Part shown: positions 1-8,166 of the stretch, in pieces
Layout: each line of letters opens with the position of its first letter
Position numbering within the stretch: position 1 is the first letter of the stretch
Origin: Sphingobium sp.
GTDB lineage: Bacteria > Pseudomonadota > Alphaproteobacteria > Sphingomonadales > Sphingomonadaceae
DNA: 39,552 nt
Assembly: GCA_017745115.1 (NCBI GenBank)
Contig: JAGIAA010000002.1
Span: 135,506-175,057, forward strand
Reading direction: 5' to 3'
Translations under genes and position numbers: made by a program
The notes under the pieces: model-generated
What the model was told of the DNA's origin: nothing
Database searches by the model: none
What the model saw: the letters and a program-made list of their open reading frames with translations, nothing else

Positions 1-2
1 GT

Positions 3-116
3 CACCGCCTGATCAGCCACAACGCCAAGTATATTCGCCAGAACCGTGGCACCGAAGTGCTTTCGGACGCCGACGTTGCCCATGTGCGCCTCTGGGCGCC
101 CTATGGCCTGAAGTAA
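3..116 (+). CDS. rpmI: 50S ribosomal protein L35, C-terminal part
   Basis: The reading frame open from base 3 to the TAA at 114-116 gives 37 residues ending in VAHVRLWAPYGLK. It contains an L35-like basic tract (HRLISHNAKYIRQNRG). L35 is a roughly 65-residue protein of the large ribosomal subunit, so about the first half lies outside the window. It is followed 13 bases later by rplT, the usual rpmI-rplT order, often preceded by infC. The start cannot be seen. The call rests on both the C-terminal sequence and this conserved neighbourhood. Confidence 0.9.
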   Translation, partial: HRLISHNAKYIRQNRGTEVLSDADVAHVRLWAPYGLK

Positions 117-129
117 GGAGTAGGGTCAC

Positions 130-492
130 ATGGCACGCGTCAAGAGGGGTGTAACCACCCGCGCCAAGCACAAGAACATTCTGGAACAGGCGAAGGGCTA
201 TTATGGCCGTCGCAAGAACACGATCCGCATCGCGCGTCAGGCCGTCGAAAAGGCCGGCCAGTATGCGTATCGCGACCGCAAGGTTAAGAAGCGCAGCTTC
301 CGTGGCCTGTGGATCCAGCGCATCAACGCCGCCGTTCGCGCTGAAGGTCTTACGTACGGCGTGTTCATGCACGGCATCAAGCTGGCCGGCATCGAGCTCG
401 ACCGGAAGGTTCTTGCCGACCTCGCGATGAACGAAAGCGAGATTTTTAGCGGCATCATCGCCCAGGCCAAGGCGGCGCTCCCCGCGGCCTGA
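130..492 (+). CDS. rplT: 50S ribosomal protein L20
   Basis: This 120-residue protein begins [20 protein letters not shown], the highly conserved L20 N-terminus, and has the family's usual length (about 117-120). L20 binds 23S rRNA early in large-subunit assembly; in some bacteria it also represses its own operon. The N-terminal half is very basic ([20 protein letters not shown]), and the C-terminal globular domain carries the typical [11 protein letters not shown] stretch. AAGGAG lies 9 bases before the ATG, directly after the rpmI stop, so the two are co-transcribed. A strong hairpin with a T tract follows about 20 bases after the stop and ends the unit. Confidence 0.97.
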   Translation: MARVKRGVTTRAKHKNILEQAKGYYGRRKNTIRIARQAVEKAGQYAYRDRKVKKRSFRGLWIQRINAAVRAEGLTYGVFMHGIKLAGIELDRKVLADLAMNESEIFSGIIAQAKAALPAA

Positions 493-511
493 GCGATCAG
501 CACATGACATC

Positions 512-550
512 AAAGGGCGCCGGGGACCTCTCCGGCGCCCTTTTTGTTTT
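512..550 (+). terminator. Rho-independent terminator after rplT
   Basis: Perfect GC-rich arms AAAGGGCGCCGG (512-523) and CCGGCGCCCTTT (532-543) enclose an 8-base loop. The T-rich run TTTTTGTTTT (541-550) follows. This is the textbook intrinsic terminator layout and separates the ribosomal protein operon from the LysE-type gene. Confidence 0.92.
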
Positions 551-597
551 CGACCCGGCCGCGGCCTTCGCGGCGCATGAAGTGGAGGAGGTAGACA

Positions 598-1224
598 ATG
601 GCCCTACAGACCTGGTGGCTTTACGTGACGGCGGTCTGCCTGATTTCCTCGACGCCGGGGCCCAATATGCTGCACGTCATGACGAGCTCGGTGAAGCATG
701 GCCTCAACCGGACGCCAGCAACCATGGCCGGACTGCTGACGGCTGTCTTCCTCTGCCTGCTGGCCTCCGCCGCCGGCCTCGGCGCACTGCTGCGCGCCGT
801 GCCGGAACTCTTCAACATGCTGCGCATCGCTGGCGCGGCCTATCTCATCTATCTGGGCTGGAAGGCGTGGCGCAGCCCCATATCGGCGCCAGACGCCGAA
901 CCGGGCGAGCCACTCCGCGCGCCCTCCCCTGTAGCGCTCTACCGGGCAGGCCTGCTGACGGGTCTTTCCAACCCGAAGCTGATCATCTTCGCGGCGGCGC
1001 TCTTTCCGCAATTCATCGATCCGCAGCGGCCTTATGGCCCGCAGCTTGCCATCCTTGTCGGCAGCTTCGCCGCGATCGATACCTTCTGGTACCTCATGTA
1101 CGCCCTGGGCGGCGCGCGCCTCGCAGCCTGGCTGAAGCCGGTGCGGCGGCAGCGGCTGTTCAACCGAGGGACGGGCGCCATGTTCTTCGGCTTTGGCGGG
1201 CTGCTGCTGGTGCGCAGCAACTGA
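598..1224 (+). CDS. LysE/RhtB-family amino-acid exporter
   Basis: This 208-residue integral membrane protein has the LysE/RhtB family length (about 200-210) and its N-terminal hallmark STPGPNMLHVMTSSVKHG at residues 19-36. Hydrophobic stretches fit about six membrane helices. The cytoplasmic loop near residue 110 carries the conserved AGLLTGLSNPKLIIFAAALFPQFI pattern. Family members export amino acids or related small molecules by proton exchange; the substrate cannot be read from sequence. The ATG is preceded by GGAGGAGGT at good spacing. It stands alone between the rplT terminator and pheS, 61 bases from pheS, so read-through into pheS is possible. Confidence 0.85.
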   Translation: MALQTWWLYVTAVCLISSTPGPNMLHVMTSSVKHGLNRTPATMAGLLTAVFLCLLASAAGLGALLRAVPELFNMLRIAGAAYLIYLGWKAWRSPISAPDAEPGEPLRAPSPVALYRAGLLTGLSNPKLIIFAAALFPQFIDPQRPYGPQLAILVGSFAAIDTFWYLMYALGGARLAAWLKPVRRQRLFNRGTGAMFFGFGGLLLVRSN

Positions 1225-1285
1225 GCACCAGGGGCAGAGCAAGCACCTTCCCGTCTTCACCGATTTAGGCTAGCGGACCGACCCG

Positions 1286-2398
1286 ATGACTGAAATCTCT
1301 CATCTCAAGAGCGGCCTGCTGGCCGACATCGCCGCGGCCGAGACCGCCGACGCCGTGGAGGCGCTGCGCGTCGGCGCCCTGGGCAAGAGCGGCGTGGTCA
1401 CAGGCCTGCTGAAGACGCTCGGCGCGATGACGCCGGAAGAGCGTCAGAGCAAAGGTCCTGAAATCCACGACCTGCGTGAATCCGTGACCGACGCCATTGC
1501 CTCGCGCAAGGCGGCGCTGGAGGGCGCGGCGCTGGAGGCCCGCCTTGCCGCCGAGCGGGTCGACATGTCGCTTCCCGCGGAAGCCGTGCTTCAGGGGAGC
1601 ATCCATCCGGTCAGCCAGGTGATGGACGAGCTGGCCGAGATCTTCGCCGATCTGGGCTTCGCGGTCGCGACCGGCCCGGAGATCGAGGACGACTGGCACA
1701 ATTTCTCGGCGCTCAACATTCCCGAAACGCATCCCGCCCGCGCGATGCACGACACCTTCTATTTCGGCGACAATTACAAGGTAACCGACAAGGACGGCGT
1801 ACCGCGCGACATGCTGCTGCGCACGCACACCTCGCCCGTGCAGATCCGCACAATGATGACGGTGCCCGCGCCGATCCGCATCATTGCGCCCGGCCGCGTC
1901 TACCGCTCCGACAGCGACGCGACCCACACGCCGATGTTCCACCAGATCGAGGGCCTCGTCATCGACAAGGCGATCCACATGGGCCATCTCAAGTGGACGC
2001 TGGAGACCTTCCTCAAGGCCTTCTTCGAGCGCGACGACATCGTCCTGCGCCTGCGCCCCAGCTACTTCCCTTTCACCGAACCATCGGCGGAAGTCGACGT
2101 CGGCTTCACCTGGGAAAAGGGCAAGCGCGTCATCGGCGGCCATGGAGACGATGACAATGGAGGCTGGATGGAGGTGCTTGGGTCCGGCATGGTCCACCCC
2201 AAGGTGATCGCGGCCTGCGGCCTCAACCCAAATGAATGGCAGGGCTTCGCCTTCGGCTGCGGTATCGACCGGCTCGCCATGCTCAAATATGGCATGGAGG
2301 ATCTGCGCGCCTTCTTCGACGGCGACCTGCGCTGGCTGAAGCATTACGGTTTTTCGGCTCTGGATGTGCCCACGCTTTCTGGCGGAGTTGGCGCATGA
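1286..2398 (+). CDS. pheS: Phenylalanine-tRNA ligase alpha subunit
   Basis: This 370-residue protein is the catalytic alpha subunit of the alpha2-beta2 phenylalanyl-tRNA synthetase, which charges tRNA-Phe with phenylalanine using ATP in the cytoplasm. An N-terminal coiled-coil region (about residues 1-90) precedes the class II core. Class II motif 2 is visible as [20 protein letters not shown] and motif 3 as [17 protein letters not shown] near the C-terminus. The substrate-pocket stretch [17 protein letters not shown] is also present. Length fits alphaproteobacterial PheS. pheT follows in the same direction after a 118-base gap that contains an inverted repeat pair. Confidence 0.97.
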   Translation: MTEISHLKSGLLADIAAAETADAVEALRVGALGKSGVVTGLLKTLGAMTPEERQSKGPEIHDLRESVTDAIASRKAALEGAALEARLAAERVDMSLPAEAVLQGSIHPVSQVMDELAEIFADLGFAVATGPEIEDDWHNFSALNIPETHPARAMHDTFYFGDNYKVTDKDGVPRDMLLRTHTSPVQIRTMMTVPAPIRIIAPGRVYRSDSDATHTPMFHQIEGLVIDKAIHMGHLKWTLETFLKAFFERDDIVLRLRPSYFPFTEPSAEVDVGFTWEKGKRVIGGHGDDDNGGWMEVLGSGMVHPKVIAACGLNPNEWQGFAFGCGIDRLAMLKYGMEDLRAFFDGDLRWLKHYGFSALDVPTLSGGVGA

Positions 2399-2419
2399 TG
2401 AGCCATACCTTCGCCCTCC

Positions 2420-2493
2420 CCGTTCGTGTCGAGCGCAGTCGAGACACGCGTTGCGCTATCTCGCCGGTTCTCGACTTCGCTCGAACCGAACGG
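2420..2493 (+). repeat. Inverted pair of REP-like units (REPIN-like) between pheS and pheT
   Basis: Unit 1 at 2420-2447 and the reverse complement of unit 2 at 2466-2493 both start CCGTTCG and share the cores TCGAGCG and AGTCGAGA. By eye 23 of 28 positions match. Each unit is itself an imperfect hairpin, and the two can pair into one long stem around an 18-base spacer. The motif resembles palindromic units found repeatedly in sphingomonad genomes (from memory, not searched). It fills the gap between two genes that are normally tightly linked, and it extends the pheT frame upstream without adding a conserved start. Confidence 0.75.
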
Positions 2494-2516
2494 AGTTTGA
2501 ACTGGGGAGCCCAGGC

Positions 2517-4970
2517 ATGAAGTTCACTCTGTCCTGGCTCAAGGAGCATCTCGACACGACCGCCTCGCTCGACGAGATCCTCGTCGCGCTGACTGACATC
2601 GGCCTCGAGGTCGAGGGAGTCGAAAATCCTGCCGAAAAGCTCAAGGGCTTCAAGGTCGCCAGGGTGCTGACGGCCGCACCGCATCCGCAAGCCGACAAGC
2701 TTCAGGTGCTGACGGTCGACCAGGGCGACGGCAATCCGCTGCAAGTGGTCTGCGGCGCGCCCAATGCGCGTGCGGGCCTGGTCGGCGTGTTCGGTGTCGA
2801 GGGCGCGACCGTCCCCGCCAATGGCATGGTGCTGCGCAAGGCGGCGATCCGTGGCGTCGAATCCAACGGCATGATGTGCTCGACGCGCGAGCTGGAACTG
2901 GGCGACGACCATGAGGGCATCATCGAACTGCCCGCCGACGCACCGGTCGGCACGGCCTTCGCCGATTATGCGCATCTCGACGATCCGGTCATCGACGTCT
3001 CGATCACGCCCAACCGGCAGGACTGCATGGGCGTGCGCGGCGTCGCGCGCGACCTGTCGGCGAAGGGCCTCGGCACACTGAACCCGCTGGCGAGCGTCTA
3101 TCGCATGGCGTCGCTCGATCCGATCCCCGGCGACGGCCCGGCACCGGATGTGCGGACCGACGATCCGGAAGGCTGCCCCGCTTTCTACGCCCAGGCCGTC
3201 TCCGGCGTGAAGAACGGCGCGGCGCCGGCCTGGATGAGCGCCAAGCTCAAGGCCATCGGCCAGAAACCGATCTCCGTCCTGGTCGACATCACCAATTTCG
3301 TGTCGGTGGACCTGGGCCGGCCGCTGCACGTCTATGACAAGGCCAAGCTCAAGGGCGGCCTCGTCGCGCGCAAGGCGAAGGACGGCGAGCAAGTTCTCGC
3401 GCTCAACGGCAAGACCTACATGCTCGACGCCACGATGACCGTCATCGCCGACAATGAAGCCGTGCACGACATTGGCGGCATCATGGGCGGCGAGCATTCG
3501 GGCGTATCGGACGGCACCACCGACGTGATCATCGAGTGCGCCTATTTCACGCCGGAAAGCATTGCGCGGACCGGTCAGAAGCTCGCCCTCACATCGGACG
3601 CGCGCCAGCGCTTCGAGCGCGGCGTGGACCCCGCCTTCCTCGACGACGGCCTCGCCATCGCGACCAAGCTTGTGCTCGACCATTGTGGCGGCAAGGCGAG
3701 CGCGATTACCCGCGCAGGGACGCCGCCGACCGCGAAGCGCACGATCTCATATGATGCTCGGCTCGTAGCTAATCTTAGTGGAATGCAGGTCGAGCCCGAG
3801 CGGCAGGCACGCATTTTGCTCTCGCTTGGATTCACGATCGGCGCGATCCACTCAACTGACGCATTTAGTGACGCGTTCTTTGCCACAGCGGATTCATCTT
3901 GGCCCGTGACGGTACCGACCTGGCGCCGCGACATTCACGGCACCGCCGACATCGTCGAGGAAGTGGTTCGCATCGAGGGGCTGGAAAAGCTGCCATCGAC
4001 GCCTCTGCCCCGCGCCGATGGCGTCGCTCGGCCGACCGCCACGCCGCTGCAGATGATCGAGCGCCGCGCCCGGCGCGCCGCTGCCGCACGCGGGCTCAAC
4101 GAGGCGATCAACTGGTCCTTCATATCGGAGGCCGAGGCGGCGCCCTTCGGTGGCGGCGACTGGACGCTGGCCAATCCGATCAGCGAGGACATGAAGGTCA
4201 TGCGCCCGACGCTGCTTGCCGGATTGCTCTCCGCCGCGCGGCGCAATGCCGACCGCGGCGCCACATCGATCCGCCTGTTCGAGCTGGGCCGCCGCTATTT
4301 CCGGGCCGAGGACGGCACCAGCGACGAACGGCCGACGCTCGGCCTCGTCATGGCCGGCGAAAAGCGTGCGCGCGGCTGGCAGACCGGCAAGGCGCAGGGC
4401 TTCGACGCGTTCGACGTGAAGGCCGAAGTGCTGGCGATCCTTGCGGCGGCCGGCGCGCCGGTCGCAAACCTGCAGATGATGGGCGAAGCGGGCGATGCCT
4501 ATCACCCCGGCCAGTCGGGCACGCTGCGCCTTGGGCCCAAGACGATCGTCGCGCGCTATGGCGTGCTGCACCCGCGGATTGCCAAGGCGTTCGACCTCGG
4601 CGGCTCCGTAGTTGCCGCGGAGATCATGCTCGACGCGATCCCGGCGAAAAAGAAGACCGGCTTCATGCGGGCGCTCTATTCGCCACCCGCGCTGCAGGCG
4701 GTGACGCGCGACTTCGCTTTCCTCGTGCCAGAAGCGGTCGAGGCGGATGCACTCGTGCGCGCCGTACGCAGCGCCGACAAGGGAACCATCGTCGAGGCCC
4801 GGCTGTTCGACGTCTTTGCCGGACAGGGCGTGCCGGAAGGGCAGAAGAGCCTCGCCGTCGAGATCACGCTCCAGCCGGGCGAGAAGAGCTTCACCGACGA
4901 GGAGCTGAAGGCCATCGCCGACAAGGTCGTGGCATCCGCAGCCAAGCTGGGCGGCGTGCTGAGAGGTTAG
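2517..4970 (+). CDS. pheT: Phenylalanine-tRNA ligase beta subunit
   Basis: This 817-residue protein is the tRNA-binding beta subunit of phenylalanyl-tRNA synthetase. I start it at MKFTLSWLKEHLDT, the conserved PheT N-terminus, rather than 51 codons upstream, where the frame only covers the REP-like repeats; GGGGAG lies 7 bases ahead. Visible domains are the OB-fold tRNA-binding domain (about residues 40-150, FKVARVLTAAPHPQADKLQV), the B3/B4 editing region (about 210-390), B5 (about 400-480), the inactive class II-like core, and the C-terminal anticodon-binding fold (from about 720, YSPPALQAVTRDFAFLVP). A stretch at about 3760-3895 is clearly richer in A+T than its surroundings and encodes an unusually long linker (see findings). 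The aldose-epimerase-like gene starts 4 bases after the stop. Confidence 0.97.
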   Translation: MKFTLSWLKEHLDTTASLDEILVALTDIGLEVEGVENPAEKLKGFKVARVLTAAPHPQADKLQVLTVDQGDGNPLQVVCGAPNARAGLVGVFGVEGATVPANGMVLRKAAIRGVESNGMMCSTRELELGDDHEGIIELPADAPVGTAFADYAHLDDPVIDVSITPNRQDCMGVRGVARDLSAKGLGTLNPLASVYRMASLDPIPGDGPAPDVRTDDPEGCPAFYAQAVSGVKNGAAPAWMSAKLKAIGQKPISVLVDITNFVSVDLGRPLHVYDKAKLKGGLVARKAKDGEQVLALNGKTYMLDATMTVIADNEAVHDIGGIMGGEHSGVSDGTTDVIIECAYFTPESIARTGQKLALTSDARQRFERGVDPAFLDDGLAIATKLVLDHCGGKASAITRAGTPPTAKRTISYDARLVANLSGMQVEPERQARILLSLGFTIGAIHSTDAFSDAFFATADSSWPVTVPTWRRDIHGTADIVEEVVRIEGLEKLPSTPLPRADGVARPTATPLQMIERRARRAAAARGLNEAINWSFISEAEAAPFGGGDWTLANPISEDMKVMRPTLLAGLLSAARRNADRGATSIRLFELGRRYFRAEDGTSDERPTLGLVMAGEKRARGWQTGKAQGFDAFDVKAEVLAILAAAGAPVANLQMMGEAGDAYHPGQSGTLRLGPKTIVARYGVLHPRIAKAFDLGGSVVAAEIMLDAIPAKKKTGFMRALYSPPALQAVTRDFAFLVPEAVEADALVRAVRSADKGTIVEARLFDVFAGQGVPEGQKSLAVEITLQPGEKSFTDEELKAIADKVVASAAKLGGVLRG

Positions 4971-4974
4971 TACG

Positions 4975-5853
4975 ATGGACGAGGATTGGATCGACATCCG
5001 AAACGAGTCCCTGTCCGCCGCGATCAACCCGCTCGGCGCCGAGCTCTCCAGCCTCGAGGATGCCGACGGAGGCCAGCTGCTGACGGACGGCGATCCGGCC
5101 TGGTGGACGGGCCGCGCGCCGTTGCTCTTTCCGATCATCGGCGAGCTCGCCGGCGGCGAATACCGGCTCGACGGCAAGACATATGCGCTGCCCCGCCATG
5201 GCTTCGCCCGCCGGCAGCCTTTTAAGCTGCTTGAGCGCGAAGTGAGCCGGGTGGCCCTTCGCCTGTCCGACAATGAGGCGACACGGGCCGCCTATCCCTT
5301 CGCGTTCACCCTGGATGTCGCCTTCACGCTGGAGGGGACGACGCTGCTCATCGACGTCAGGGCGACCAATGACGGCAACGCAGACATGCCGGCGAGCTTC
5401 GGCTTTCATCCGGGTTTCCGCTGGCCGCTGCCCTACGGCGCCCCGCGCGAGACCCATGCCGTCGTCTTCGCGCAAGAGGAGCCGGAACCATTGGCGCGGC
5501 TGGCAAACAATCTCATCGCCGCGGATCCCCGGCCAAGCCCTTTGCAGGGCCGGCGGCTCAGCCTGCGCGACGATCTGTTCGCGGACGATGCGCTGATCTG
5601 GGAGAATGTACGCAGCGACCATGTCATCTATGGCGCCGAGGGTTCTCCAAGCCTTCGCATCGGCTGGAAGAACACGCCCAATCTCGGCATCTGGACCAAG
5701 CCGGGCGCGCCCTTCGTCTGCATCGAGCCCTGGGCCGGCATCGCCGATACCGTCGGCTTTTCCGGCGAGATCTGGGATAAGCCGGGTATCGTGCGCATTC
5801 CGCCCGGTGAATCGCAGAGTTGGGCAATGGAAGTGACGCTTCGGCCGGGCTGA
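4975..5853 (+). CDS. Aldose 1-epimerase family protein
   Basis: This 292-residue cytoplasmic protein resembles the YihR/LacX-like branch of the galactose mutarotase superfamily, which interconverts sugar anomers or hexose-6-phosphate epimers. Family-typical stretches are PRHGFARRQPF (about residues 66-76), ASFGFHPGFRWPL (about 140-152, with the conserved His) and CIEPWAGIAD near the C-terminus (Glu is the usual catalytic base). The ATG lies 4 bases after the pheT stop, so it is probably co-transcribed and translationally coupled, although the function is unrelated to tRNA charging. The exact sugar substrate cannot be told. Confidence 0.85.
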   Translation: MDEDWIDIRNESLSAAINPLGAELSSLEDADGGQLLTDGDPAWWTGRAPLLFPIIGELAGGEYRLDGKTYALPRHGFARRQPFKLLEREVSRVALRLSDNEATRAAYPFAFTLDVAFTLEGTTLLIDVRATNDGNADMPASFGFHPGFRWPLPYGAPRETHAVVFAQEEPEPLARLANNLIAADPRPSPLQGRRLSLRDDLFADDALIWENVRSDHVIYGAEGSPSLRIGWKNTPNLGIWTKPGAPFVCIEPWAGIADTVGFSGEIWDKPGIVRIPPGESQSWAMEVTLRPG

Positions 5854-5877
5854 CGAACGTCGCCCAGTTTCTACTTC

Positions 5878-5904
5878 GTCACCCCGGGCTTGACCCGGGG
5901 TGAC
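5878..5904. repeat. Perfect 11-bp palindrome, intergenic repeat/terminator
   Basis: Arms GTCACCCCGGG (5878-5888) and CCCGGGGTGAC (5894-5904) enclose the loop CTTGA. The sequence resembles a common alphaproteobacterial intergenic palindrome. It lies 25 bases after the epimerase gene, with no T tract but with GGAAAAGAGG downstream. It may act as a weak terminator or mRNA-end stabiliser. Confidence 0.65.
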
Positions 5905-6030
5905 GGAAAAGAGGGGCCCAACCGCACCAGCCATCCGCCCCAGCCTTGCGGAACATCGCGCTCTTTCCCTATAGGGCGCGAAATTCGCAGCGCCGAGCGC
6001 TCGCCTCCCATCTGAAAAGTCCGCCTTCGC

Positions 6031-7611
6031 ATGTCCATCGCCTCCCGCCGCACGTTCGCGATCATTTCTCACCCCGACGCGGGCAAGACCACGCTCACCG
6101 AGAAGCTGCTGCTGGCCGGCGGCGCAATCCACCTTGCCGGCGAGGTCAAAGCGCGCGGCGCCAACCGGCGCGCCCGGTCGGACTGGATGAAGATCGAGCA
6201 GCAGCGTGGCATCTCGGTCACCTCCTCGGTCATGACCTTCGAGCGCACCCAGCCGGACGGCAGTGTCATCACCTTCAACCTGCTCGACACGCCGGGCCAC
6301 GAGGACTTCTCGGAAGACACCTACCGCACGCTCACCGCCGTCGACAGCGCAGTCATGGTGATCGACGCGGCCAAGGGCATCGAGCCGCAGACGCTGAAGC
6401 TCTTCGAGGTCTGCCGCCTCCGCTCGGTCCCGATCATCACCTTCGTCAACAAGGTCGACCGCGAAGGCCGCGACGGATTCGCGATTCTCGATGAGGTCGC
6501 CGACAAGCTGGCGCTCGACGTCTGTCCGATGAGTTGGCCGGTCGGCATGGGCGGCGAGTTCGAGGGCATCTACGACTTCGCCACCAATCGCCTGATGCAG
6601 CCGGTCGGACCGAGCAAGGAGTTCGACGGCAGCTTTACGCAGCTGAGCGGCCTGGACGATCCGAAGCTGGCAGAGCTTCTCTCGAGTGACGGCCTGTCGC
6701 GGCTCCGCGACGAAGCCGAGCTGGCACAAGGCGGCTATGCGCATTTCGACCTCGCCGCCTATCGCCACGGCGACCTGACGCCGGTCTACTTCGGCTCCGC
6801 GCTTAAGCGCTTCGGCGTCGGCGAGCTGATCGAGGCCCTCGCCGCGCATGCGCCGCCCCCGCGGACCCAGCCCGCGGAACCGGCGCCGGTCGAGCCGGAA
6901 CGCAACGACGTCACCGGCTTCATCTTCAAGGTGCAGGCCAATATGGACCCGCAGCACCGCGACCGCATCGCCTTCATGCGCCTCTGCTCCGGCAAGTTCC
7001 GCCGCGGCATGAAGTTGACGCCATCCGGCAGCGGCAAGCCGATTGCGGTGCACTCGCCGATCCTCTTCTTCGCGCAGGACCGCGAGATTGCAGACGAGGC
7101 GCTGCCCGGCGACATCATCGGCATTCCCAATCACGGCACGCTGCGCGTCGGCGACACGCTGAGCGAAAAGGCCGACGTGCGCTTCACGGGTTTGCCGAAC
7201 TTCGCTCCGGAAATCCTGCGCCGCATCGCGCTCAAGGACCCGACCAAGACCAAGCAGCTCCGCAAGGCACTCGACGACCTCAGCGAAGAGGGCGTCATCC
7301 AGGTCTTCTATCCCGAGATCGGCAGCCAGTGGATCGTCGGCGTCGTCGGCCAACTTCAGCTCGACGTGCTGATTTCGCGGCTGGAGGCCGAGTACAAGGT
7401 CGAGGCGGCGCTGGAGCCGGCACCGTTCGACACCGCCCGCTGGCTGGGCGGCGATGCGCGCACCATCGAAAGCTTCGCCAGCATCAACCGGACCAACATG
7501 GCGAAGGACCGCGACGAAAATCCCGTCTTCCTCGCACGATCCGCATGGGATGTCGGTTATCAGGCCGAGCGCAATCCCGAGATCGCCTTCAGCGCCACCA
7601 AGGAGCGGTAA
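6031..7611 (+). CDS. prfC: Peptide chain release factor 3
   Basis: This 526-residue translational GTPase has the usual RF3 length. RF3 removes RF1/RF2 from the ribosome after peptide release. G-domain motifs are all present: G1 HPDAGKTT (residues 14-21), G3 DTPGHEDF (86-93) and G4 NKVDREGRD (140-148). The effector region around residues 50-70 (SDWMKIEQQRGISVTSSVM) is characteristic of RF3 and separates it from EF-G. Domains 2 and 3 occupy the rest. The ATG start gives the canonical start MSIASRRTFAIISHPD. The gene appears to stand alone, with a hairpin just behind it and a convergent gene beyond. Confidence 0.96.
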   Translation: MSIASRRTFAIISHPDAGKTTLTEKLLLAGGAIHLAGEVKARGANRRARSDWMKIEQQRGISVTSSVMTFERTQPDGSVITFNLLDTPGHEDFSEDTYRTLTAVDSAVMVIDAAKGIEPQTLKLFEVCRLRSVPIITFVNKVDREGRDGFAILDEVADKLALDVCPMSWPVGMGGEFEGIYDFATNRLMQPVGPSKEFDGSFTQLSGLDDPKLAELLSSDGLSRLRDEAELAQGGYAHFDLAAYRHGDLTPVYFGSALKRFGVGELIEALAAHAPPPRTQPAEPAPVEPERNDVTGFIFKVQANMDPQHRDRIAFMRLCSGKFRRGMKLTPSGSGKPIAVHSPILFFAQDREIADEALPGDIIGIPNHGTLRVGDTLSEKADVRFTGLPNFAPEILRRIALKDPTKTKQLRKALDDLSEEGVIQVFYPEIGSQWIVGVVGQLQLDVLISRLEAEYKVEAALEPAPFDTARWLGGDARTIESFASINRTNMAKDRDENPVFLARSAWDVGYQAERNPEIAFSATKER

Positions 7612-7621
7612 TTCCTGTTCT

Positions 7622-7645
7622 GTGCTCCTGCGAAAACAGGAGCAC
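7622..7645. terminator. Hairpin between convergent prfC and the NTF2-like gene
   Basis: Perfect 9-bp arms GTGCTCCTG (7622-7630) and CAGGAGCAC (7637-7645) enclose the loop CGAAAA. It starts 10 bases after the prfC stop and sits 11 bases from the end of the convergent minus-strand gene. There is no strong T tract; AATTTTATT follows at 7653. It probably serves both directions, or is a member of a sphingomonad intergenic repeat family. Confidence 0.6.
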
Positions 7646-7656
7646 TTGGGAGAATT

Positions 7657-8166
7657 TTATTCCGCCGCCGCCGACTGGTTGCGGCTCCAGGCGCGCGCTT
7701 CGCCCACCCACGGCACCTGGCCGTTGATCCAGAGATCGACATAGACGCTCTTGAGGCGCCATTCGCCATCGGCTTCCTTCACCGCCAGCGTGTCCCATGT
7801 TCCCATGCCGAAGACGCGGTTCTCGAAAGTGACGACGTCGTGCTGGAGGATCGACCAGAAGCACTTGATCCGCACGCCGGGCCGGTCGCCCTGCCCTTCT
7901 GCGCCGGTCTCGGGCGTCATCAGGACTTGGGACATGCGATGTTGCCGGCCCAGATAATGATCGGGCTTATCGTACCAGAGCGAGTCCGTGGCATGCTTCA
8001 AACCGTCGCGGCCATGGCAGCGGCCCTGTGGCCAATGCTCGAGCCAGCCGTCCTCGGTAAAGCAGGCCGCATAGCCCTCGAAATCGCCGGTATCGAGCGT
8101 CCAGGCATAGCGCGCCATCAGCTCCTCGATCTCGACCCGGTCTTCCAGCGCTACTTTCGGCCTCAC
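7657..8166 (-). CDS. SnoaL/NTF2-like domain protein
   Basis: The 169-residue product begins with the pattern RVEIEELMARYAWTLDTGDFEGYAACFTEDG split across residues 10-40, typical of SnoaL_4/NTF2-like alpha+beta barrels used by small hydratases, isomerases and ring-hydroxylating dioxygenase beta subunits. Several buried Trp/His residues follow (YLGRQHRMSQVLMT, GTWDTLAVKEADGEWRLKSV). The enzyme reaction is unknown. The start is GTG, and its last bases form GTGA with the stop of the upstream MFS gene, a translationally coupled overlap, so a joint role with the transporter in handling a small organic compound is likely. Confidence 0.75.
   Translation of the reverse strand: MRPKVALEDRVEIEELMARYAWTLDTGDFEGYAACFTEDGWLEHWPQGRCHGRDGLKHATDSLWYDKPDHYLGRQHRMSQVLMTPETGAEGQGDRPGVRIKCFWSILQHDVVTFENRVFGMGTWDTLAVKEADGEWRLKSVYVDLWINGQVPWVGEARAWSRNQSAAAE

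Noticed and set aside
2364..2516. N-terminal extension of PheT by 51 residues
   Set aside because: The extension translates the REP-like repeats, and the conserved PheT start with a good Shine-Dalgarno is at 2517.
4891..7353. 820-residue open frame on the minus strand opposite the aldose-epimerase gene and prfC
   Set aside because: It is exactly antisense to well-supported genes, has shadow-like composition rich in Arg, Ala and Asp, and shows no domain. Long antisense frames are expected at this GC content.
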